8,676 bases of DNA, taken from positions 1 to 8,676 of the forward strand of contig CANDSI010000032.1 in the NCBI GenBank assembly GCA_947388575.1, given 5' to 3'. Shown in pieces: positions 4,902 to 8,676 of the stretch (within the stretch, counting starts at the first letter, position 1; each line of letters begins with the position of its first letter). Below the pieces are notes generated by a model, which was not told where the DNA came from, made no database searches, and worked only from the letters and a program-made list of their open reading frames with translations. The position numbers and the translations under genes are program-made. The DNA comes from an uncultured Mycoplasma sp. (GTDB lineage Bacteria > Bacillota_I > Bacilli_A > RF39 > UBA660).

Positions 4902-4977
4902 CGCTCGATGGAGTAGAGGCTATCTCGGTTGGCTCATAACCAACAGAACGTGGGTTCAAGTCCCACTCGAGCAACCA
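4902..4977 (+). tRNA. Initiator tRNA-fMet (CAU)
   Basis: A 76-base tRNA with encoded CCA. The acceptor stem pairs 4903-4908 with 4967-4972, while the first position is C4902 facing A4973: the C1-A72 mismatch that marks bacterial initiator tRNAs for formylation. The D stem has A11-U24 (4912 and 4925), another initiator feature. The anticodon loop CUCAUAA (4933-4939) is that of tRNA-fMet. The anticodon stem is GUUGG/CCAAC, so two of the three conserved G-C pairs (30-40, 31-39) are present and the third (29-41) is U-A. The T arm is 4950-4954/4962-4966, discriminator A4974, CCA 4975-4977. An elongator tRNA-Met or a lysidine tRNA-Ile would have a paired first position, so initiator is preferred. 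Confidence 0.9.
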
Positions 4978-4988
4978 ATTAGATAATT

Positions 4989-5012
4989 AGATACTAATAG
5001 TATCTTTTTTTT
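4989..5012 (+). terminator. Intrinsic terminator after the RNA/tRNA unit
   Basis: AGATACT (4989-4995) and AGTATCT (4999-5005) form a perfect seven-base stem with an AAT loop, followed by an unbroken T run to 5012. The stem is A/T-rich and so probably leaky. It ends 11 bases after the tRNA-fMet CCA and five bases before the ribosome site of the ParB-domain gene. No good promoter is visible between it and that gene. Confidence 0.75.
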
Positions 5013-5028
5013 AATTTAGGAGGTAAAA

Positions 5029-5583
5029 ATGGACATAATTAATAAACAACTAAAAGAAATTAAAACATACGAAAAGAATCCTAGGAAAAATGATAAAGCG
5101 ATAGAAAGTGTAGCTAATTCTATTAAAGAATTTGGTTTTAAAGTTCCTATTATACTTGATAAAAATAATATCATTATAGCAGGACATACAAGGTATAAAG
5201 CAGCTTTAAAATTAAATTTAAAAGAAGTTCCTTGTTTAATAGCAGACGATTTAACAGAAGAACAAGTTAGAGCTTTTAGAATTGCAGATAATAAAGTAAG
5301 TGAATTAGCAGAATGGGATTTTGATTTATTAAATTTTGAATTAGAAAATATAGTAGACATAGATATGAGTAAATTTGGCTTTAATGAAAGTGATTTTAGC
5401 GCCATAGATGATTTACTTAATGAAGATTTTGTAGAAAGAGCAAATAACCCAATAGAATTTTCAGTAACTTTTAATTTTCCAACAAACAAACAATTTGAAA
5501 TAGAAAAGTTTATAAAAGATAAAGGGAAAGAGTATATAGTAGATAAAATTATAGAAATGGCAGTTGATAATAATGGCAATTAA
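5029..5583 (+). CDS. Stand-alone ParB/Srx-domain phage protein
   Basis: A 184-residue protein with a near-perfect AGGAGG at 5018-5023. Residues 8-90 form a ParB N-terminal/Srx domain: the NPRKND stretch (17-22), the SIKEFGFKVPIIL segment, the nucleotide-binding GHTR motif (52-55), then DDLTEEQ (73-79) and ADNK (86-89). The region WDFDLLNFELENI continues the pattern found in phage proteins where this domain is fused to a DNA methyltransferase. Here the methyltransferase is absent: after residue 140 there is only a short beta/alpha tail (EFSVTFNFPTNKQFEIEKFI). ParB-fold domains use CTP or ATP and act in DNA binding, nuclease or kinase roles; which applies here is unknown. Its end overlaps the radical SAM gene by 11 bases, so the two products probably act together. 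Confidence 0.85.
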   Translation: MDIINKQLKEIKTYEKNPRKNDKAIESVANSIKEFGFKVPIILDKNNIIIAGHTRYKAALKLNLKEVPCLIADDLTEEQVRAFRIADNKVSELAEWDFDLLNFELENIVDIDMSKFGFNESDFSAIDDLLNEDFVERANNPIEFSVTFNFPTNKQFEIEKFIKDKGKEYIVDKIIEMAVDNNGN

Positions 5584-6589
5584 ATGTGGTAGTCAATGTA
5601 TTTTATGTGATTTACCTTTAAGATTAGATACATATAAAGGCTGTTCTCATGCGTGTAAATATTGTTTTGTTAAAAAAAGTGTTGATATTTCTAAAATAGA
5701 AAAAGACAATTGTGTTAATAGTTTAAAAAACTTTATAGCAGGTAAAAGAAATTCAGAAACAAATTGGTGCGATTGGAATATCCCTATACATTGGGGTGGA
5801 GTAAGCGACCCGTTTCAACCAATAGAAGCTAAACATAAAATAAGTTTAGAATGCTTAAAAGTTTTTGCTGAAACTAAATACCCTTTTGTTGTATCTACTA
5901 AAGGGAAGTTATTAGCTACTAAGGAATATTTAGATGTATTAAATGAGTGTAATGCAGTAGTTCAAATTTCAATGGTATGTGATAAATATGATGTTTTAGA
6001 AAATGGTGCACCTACTTATCAAGAAAGATTAGAAATGATTAAGAAAATAGTTCCTAATTGCAAAAGAGTAATAGTAAGAATACAACCTTATATGACAGAA
6101 ATTAAACAAGATTTATTAAATAATTTACCTAAATTAAAAGAAGCTGGAGCTTATGGAATAACAATAGAGGGAATGAAATTTGCAAAAAAGAAGAGCGGTT
6201 TAGTAAAAGTTGGAGCAGATTGGTGTTATCCTAAAGACATATTAGAAAGAGATTATACTTTAATAAAAAATGAATGTCACAAAATAGGCTTAGCTTTCTT
6301 TTGTGCCGAAAATAGATTAAGAGCTATGGGTGATGATATGTGTTGTTGTGGTATAGCAGGCTTAAGTGGATTTACTCCTAACAAGTTTAACTTATGCCAT
6401 ATATTAAACGGAGATATAGTTGAACCAACTTCTAAAATGTGTGAAAAAGGAACAGCATATTGCTTTAAAAGTATGTCGCAAGATACAATAAGTGGCAGAT
6501 TTTATTCTAAAGAAGATTTTAAAAGTGCTATGGCTTATGCTTATAAGAAGAATCCAAATGGAACTAAAGAGATGTTTGGCAAAAAATAG
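5573..6589 (+). CDS. SPL-like radical SAM protein
   Basis: A 338-residue protein from ATG 5573; a TTG at 5564 would add three residues. No strong ribosome site is present, so coupling with the overlapping ParB-domain gene is likely. The radical SAM cluster motif is C24-x3-C28-x2-C31 (GCSHACKYCF). The glycine motif GGVSDPFQPIE (75-85) and this GCxHxCxYC form resemble the spore-photoproduct-lyase-like branch. A second CX3CX2C (C5, C9, C12) precedes it, and the C-terminus has further cysteines at 244, 257-259, 275, 290 and 297 that could hold an auxiliary iron-sulfur cluster. Such enzymes cleave S-adenosylmethionine to make a radical that modifies DNA, RNA, protein or small molecules. The substrate is not readable from sequence; pairing with a ParB-domain protein in a phage suggests nucleic acid, as inference. 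Confidence 0.88.
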   Translation: MAIKCGSQCILCDLPLRLDTYKGCSHACKYCFVKKSVDISKIEKDNCVNSLKNFIAGKRNSETNWCDWNIPIHWGGVSDPFQPIEAKHKISLECLKVFAETKYPFVVSTKGKLLATKEYLDVLNECNAVVQISMVCDKYDVLENGAPTYQERLEMIKKIVPNCKRVIVRIQPYMTEIKQDLLNNLPKLKEAGAYGITIEGMKFAKKKSGLVKVGADWCYPKDILERDYTLIKNECHKIGLAFFCAENRLRAMGDDMCCCGIAGLSGFTPNKFNLCHILNGDIVEPTSKMCEKGTAYCFKSMSQDTISGRFYSKEDFKSAMAYAYKKNPNGTKEMFGKK

Positions 6590-6604
6590 AAAGAGGAAAT
6601 ACAA

Positions 6605-6763
6605 ATGAATTTAAACGGATATGAATCAAAAATATTAGGAAGAGATTTATATTTAGCAATAGCTAAGAAAAATAATTTATCAACTAAAAAATGGACTATT
6701 GGAAGATATAAACAATTTAAGAAAGAAATAAAAGAAGCGATAGAAAATAAAGTGAGGTTATAA
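6605..6763 (+). CDS. 52-residue hypothetical protein
   Basis: A short gene filling the space between the radical SAM and metallopeptidase genes. AGAGGA at 6591-6596 precedes ATG 6605 with good spacing; stop TAA is at 6761-6763. The product is strongly basic and probably all-helical: MNLNGYESKILGRDLYLAIAKKN, then KKWTIGRYKQFKKEIKEAIENK. The second half looks like a recognition-type helix pair that could contact nucleic acid, but there is no diagnostic motif. I do not recognise the family. The following gene begins two bases after its stop and uses the GTGAGG inside this gene's last codons as a ribosome site. Confidence 0.68.
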   Translation: MNLNGYESKILGRDLYLAIAKKNNLSTKKWTIGRYKQFKKEIKEAIENKVRL

Positions 6764-6765
6764 AA

Positions 6766-7143
6766 TTGAAAGTAAATGTATTAGGAACTGAATATACAAT
6801 AATAACAAATGCTGAAGAAAAATACTATCCAAAACTAATAAATTTATTAGGATACACAGATTTTTCTATAAAACAAATAGTAGTAAGAAAAATCGAACCT
6901 GATAATGAAAGTTTAGAAAATTTAAAAGTATGCGAAAGAGAAACATTAAGACATGAACTTATTCATGCTTTTTTATTTGAAAGTGGTTTAGATAATAATA
7001 GTTGGGGCAGAAATGAAGAAATAATTGATTGGATAGCTTTACAATTCGAGAAAATGTTAGAAGTATTCAGAAAAACAGATGCTTTAACTAATGATTATGA
7101 AAAAAGTAAATTAACAATAGATGCTGTAATGAGTGCTAAATAA
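6766..7143 (+). CDS. Putative phage zinc metallopeptidase (HExxH)
   Basis: A 125-residue protein. The start is TTG at 6766; GTGAGG at 6752-6757 gives the right spacing, and no in-frame ATG lies nearby. The HELIH motif (63-67, in ERETLRHELIHAFLFESGL) is a zinc-binding HExxH site, and E84 or E85 in NEEIIDWIA, about 18-20 residues further on, could be the third ligand, as in gluzincin-type enzymes. The N-terminal half is beta-rich (VNVLGTEYTIITNAEE, IKQIVVRKIEPD). Small proteins with this RHE.IHAFL.ESGL pattern occur beside packaging genes in Bacillota phages; SprT-like and ImmA-like peptidases are more distant alternatives. Substrate and need in the life cycle are unknown. No signal peptide is present, so it should act in the cytoplasm. 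Confidence 0.8.
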   Translation: MKVNVLGTEYTIITNAEEKYYPKLINLLGYTDFSIKQIVVRKIEPDNESLENLKVCERETLRHELIHAFLFESGLDNNSWGRNEEIIDWIALQFEKMLEVFRKTDALTNDYEKSKLTIDAVMSAK

Positions 7144-7158
7144 AAGAGGTGAATTAAT

Positions 7159-7524
7159 ATGAGTAATCTAATAGTTCCAACATCGGAACAAGCTCGAGTA
7201 AATGGTTCTAAAGGTGGTAAGAAAAGAGCAGAAAATGCTCGTAAGCGAAAAGCATTAAAAGAACAATTAGAAATATTCTTAAATTTACCATTAAAAAGCG
7301 AAGAAGCAAAGAAAACTTTAAAGAACTTAGGCATTGAAACAGATAGTATTGATAATCAAATGGCAATAACTGTAGCACTATGTCAAAAAGCGCTTAAAGG
7401 AGATACTAGAGCTTATGAACTTATCAGGGATACTGTTGGAGAAAAGCCAGTAGAAACCATTAATAATATAAACTTAAATTATGAGGATACCTTAAAAAAA
7501 GTAACTGATGAAAATGAGTACTAA
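7159..7524 (+). CDS. Probable terminase small subunit (KGG-motif)
   Basis: A 121-residue protein with AAAGAGGTG at 7143-7151 before ATG 7159. The N-terminus is basic with NGSKGGKKRAENARKRKALKEQLE (15-38), the KGG-type motif typical of one class of small terminase-like or DNA-binding phage proteins. The middle is helical (MAITVALCQKALKGDTRAYELIRDTVGEKPVETI, about 71-104); the DTVGEKP stretch recurs in this class, whose genes lie directly before the large subunit. The small subunit recognises the packaging start site on concatemeric DNA and stimulates the large subunit. The last 17 bases overlap the large-subunit gene. The function is assigned by motif and gene position. Confidence 0.8.
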   Translation: MSNLIVPTSEQARVNGSKGGKKRAENARKRKALKEQLEIFLNLPLKSEEAKKTLKNLGIETDSIDNQMAITVALCQKALKGDTRAYELIRDTVGEKPVETINNINLNYEDTLKKVTDENEY

Positions 7525-8676
7525 TTTAAAGATAAATACAAAAAAATATATTGAAAATTTTATAAAAATTAGAAATAAAGAAAGTAAGATTATTCCTCTA
7601 ATTTTAAATGAACCACAATTAAGGTTATATAACGAAGTAAAAAGGCAAAAAGAACTAGGGAAACCTGTTCGTATAATAATTCTTAAAGCTAGACAAATGG
7701 GTTTTAGTACAGAAACAGAAAGTATTATATTTAAAGATACAGCCACACACTTCAATGTTAATAGTGGAATAGTGGCTCATAAAGACGATTCTAGTAATAA
7801 CTTATTTAATATGAGTAAGTTAATGTATGAATGTCTACCTGATGAAATAAAGCCTAGTAAAAAAGCTTCTAATGCTAAAGAATTAATATTTGACACCAAA
7901 GACGGTAAAGGTTTAAAAAGTAAAATTAAAGTAATGACAGCAGGTGGGGATGGTATTGGACGTTCTGATACATTTAATAATTTACATATATCAGAGTATG
8001 CCTTTTGGGGCAAGAATAAAAAAGAACTTCTCATAGGTCTATTACAATCAGTACCTAATTTACCTAATACAATGATTATAATTGAATCAACAGCTAATGG
8101 TTATGATGATTTTAAAGATATGTGGGATAAGGCAGTAGCAGGAGAAAATGACTTTATACCTTTATTTGTTGGCTGGCATGAACTTAAAGAATATAGTATG
8201 CCTTATAGTGGTTTTGAATTAACTATTGAAGAACAACAATTAAAAGATAATTACAACTTAACTAACGACCAATTAGAGTGGCGTAGATGGTGCATAAGAA
8301 ATAATTGTAATAGTGATATAAATTTATTTAAACAAGAATATCCAATATGTTCTGAAGAAGCGTTCTTGTCTACTGGAGAATGTATATTTGATAAAGAGAT
8401 TTTAATAAATAGAATAGCAGAATTGAAAAAAGAAAAAGGACCACTTAGACAAGGTTCTTTTGTTTATGATTTTCATAATAATGTTATTTCTAATATTAAA
8501 TGGGTAGATGACCCTAAAGGTATTATTAAAATATATGAAAAGCCTAAAAGTGGTATTCAATATGGAATTGGTGGTGATACTGCTGGAGAGGGTAGCGATA
8601 AATTTGCAGGGCAAGTCATCGAAAAATTTACTGGAAAACAAGTAGCAGTATTATGGGGTAAGATAGATGAAGATTT
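7508..8676 (+). CDS. terL: Terminase large subunit (partial at right edge)
   Basis: At least 389 residues, running off the window. ATG 7508 and ATG 7514 are both possible starts; neither has a strong ribosome site, so coupling with the small subunit is likely. The ATPase domain is complete: an adenine-binding region near NEPQLRLYNEV (34-44), Walker A variant KARQMGFST (60-68), Walker B HISE (160-163, E163 catalytic) and coupling motif ESTANG (193-198). The RNase H-like nuclease domain begins at GIGGDTAGEGSD, with D357 as the first metal-binding aspartate; the remaining acidic residues lie beyond the edge. The enzyme packages DNA into the prohead and cuts concatemers. No frameshift or intron is seen in the visible part. 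Confidence 0.93.
   Translation, partial: MKMSTNLKINTKKYIENFIKIRNKESKIIPLILNEPQLRLYNEVKRQKELGKPVRIIILKARQMGFSTETESIIFKDTATHFNVNSGIVAHKDDSSNNLFNMSKLMYECLPDEIKPSKKASNAKELIFDTKDGKGLKSKIKVMTAGGDGIGRSDTFNNLHISEYAFWGKNKKELLIGLLQSVPNLPNTMIIIESTANGYDDFKDMWDKAVAGENDFIPLFVGWHELKEYSMPYSGFELTIEEQQLKDNYNLTNDQLEWRRWCIRNNCNSDINLFKQEYPICSEEAFLSTGECIFDKEILINRIAELKKEKGPLRQGSFVYDFHNNVISNIKWVDDPKGIIKIYEKPKSGIQYGIGGDTAGEGSDKFAGQVIEKFTGKQVAVLWGKIDED

Noticed and set aside
4902..4977. Elongator tRNA-Met or lysidine-modified tRNA-Ile2 reading of the CAU tRNA
   Set aside because: Position 1-72 is a C-A mismatch and 11-24 is A-U, both initiator features, and the loop is CUCAUAA.
5016..5579. 187-codon open frame on the minus strand
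   Set aside because: It lies fully opposite the ParB-domain gene, whose motifs and ribosome site are convincing. The minus-strand product is a Ser/Leu-rich sequence typical of A/T-rich antisense frames.
7095..8641. Several minus-strand open frames opposite the terminase genes
   Set aside because: All are low-complexity Phe/Leu/Ile/Ser-rich products with no ribosome sites, opposite genes with clear terminase motifs.
1..8676. CRISPR array, insertion sequence or attachment site
   Set aside because: No regularly spaced repeats, no transposase or integrase frame, and no direct repeat of a tRNA end were seen.

Overview
The window is a low-GC segment of a double-stranded DNA phage or prophage, most likely of a Clostridia-like Bacillota host. 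The evidence is the strong A/T bias, short genes with GGAGG-type ribosome sites packed on one strand, and an order running from small early genes through a sigma-like late regulator to terminase genes. All features read on the + strand. I found no integrase, capsid or host flank, so I cannot say whether the element is integrated.

Positions 1-3437 hold a run of overlapping small genes: a probable YopX C-terminus, a WDGH-domain protein, five uncharacterised small proteins (two rich in coiled coil), a familiar phage helical protein, a polymerase-beta-type nucleotidyltransferase related to the RlaP/YcgL group, and a 58-residue zinc-ribbon protein. A 139-residue protein with a C-terminal region-4-like helix-turn-helix follows (3470-3889). 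It has the position and architecture of ArpU/RinA-type late activators. Its ribosome site lies in the loop of a perfect hairpin that also holds its start codon.

Positions 3890-5028 contain no protein gene and are the most striking part. A candidate activator-dependent late promoter comes first (two ATGTCCC repeats one helical turn apart plus an extended -10 box), then several hairpins. Next is a roughly 600-nt highly structured RNA closed by a 25-bp long-range helix, which I read as a ROOL-class (or similar) ornate large RNA. It is followed by tRNA-Asp(GUC), a 144-bp spacer element bounded by a 21-bp perfect inverted repeat, an initiator-type tRNA-fMet(CAU), and an intrinsic terminator. The order suggests one transcript that tRNA-processing enzymes could cut. 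A 10-nt stretch just inside the closing helix of the large RNA is perfectly complementary to the 5' acceptor strand of the neighbouring tRNA-Asp.

Positions 5029-8676 are the start of the late/packaging module: a stand-alone ParB/Srx-domain protein translationally coupled to an SPL-like radical SAM protein, a 52-residue orphan, an HExxH putative metallopeptidase, a KGG-motif terminase small subunit candidate, and the large terminase subunit (ATPase domain complete, nuclease domain cut by the window edge). No clear promoter separates the tRNA terminator from the ParB gene, so late genes may depend on read-through from the RNA/tRNA unit. ROOL identity, promoter use and RNA-tRNA pairing are inferences from the sequence alone.
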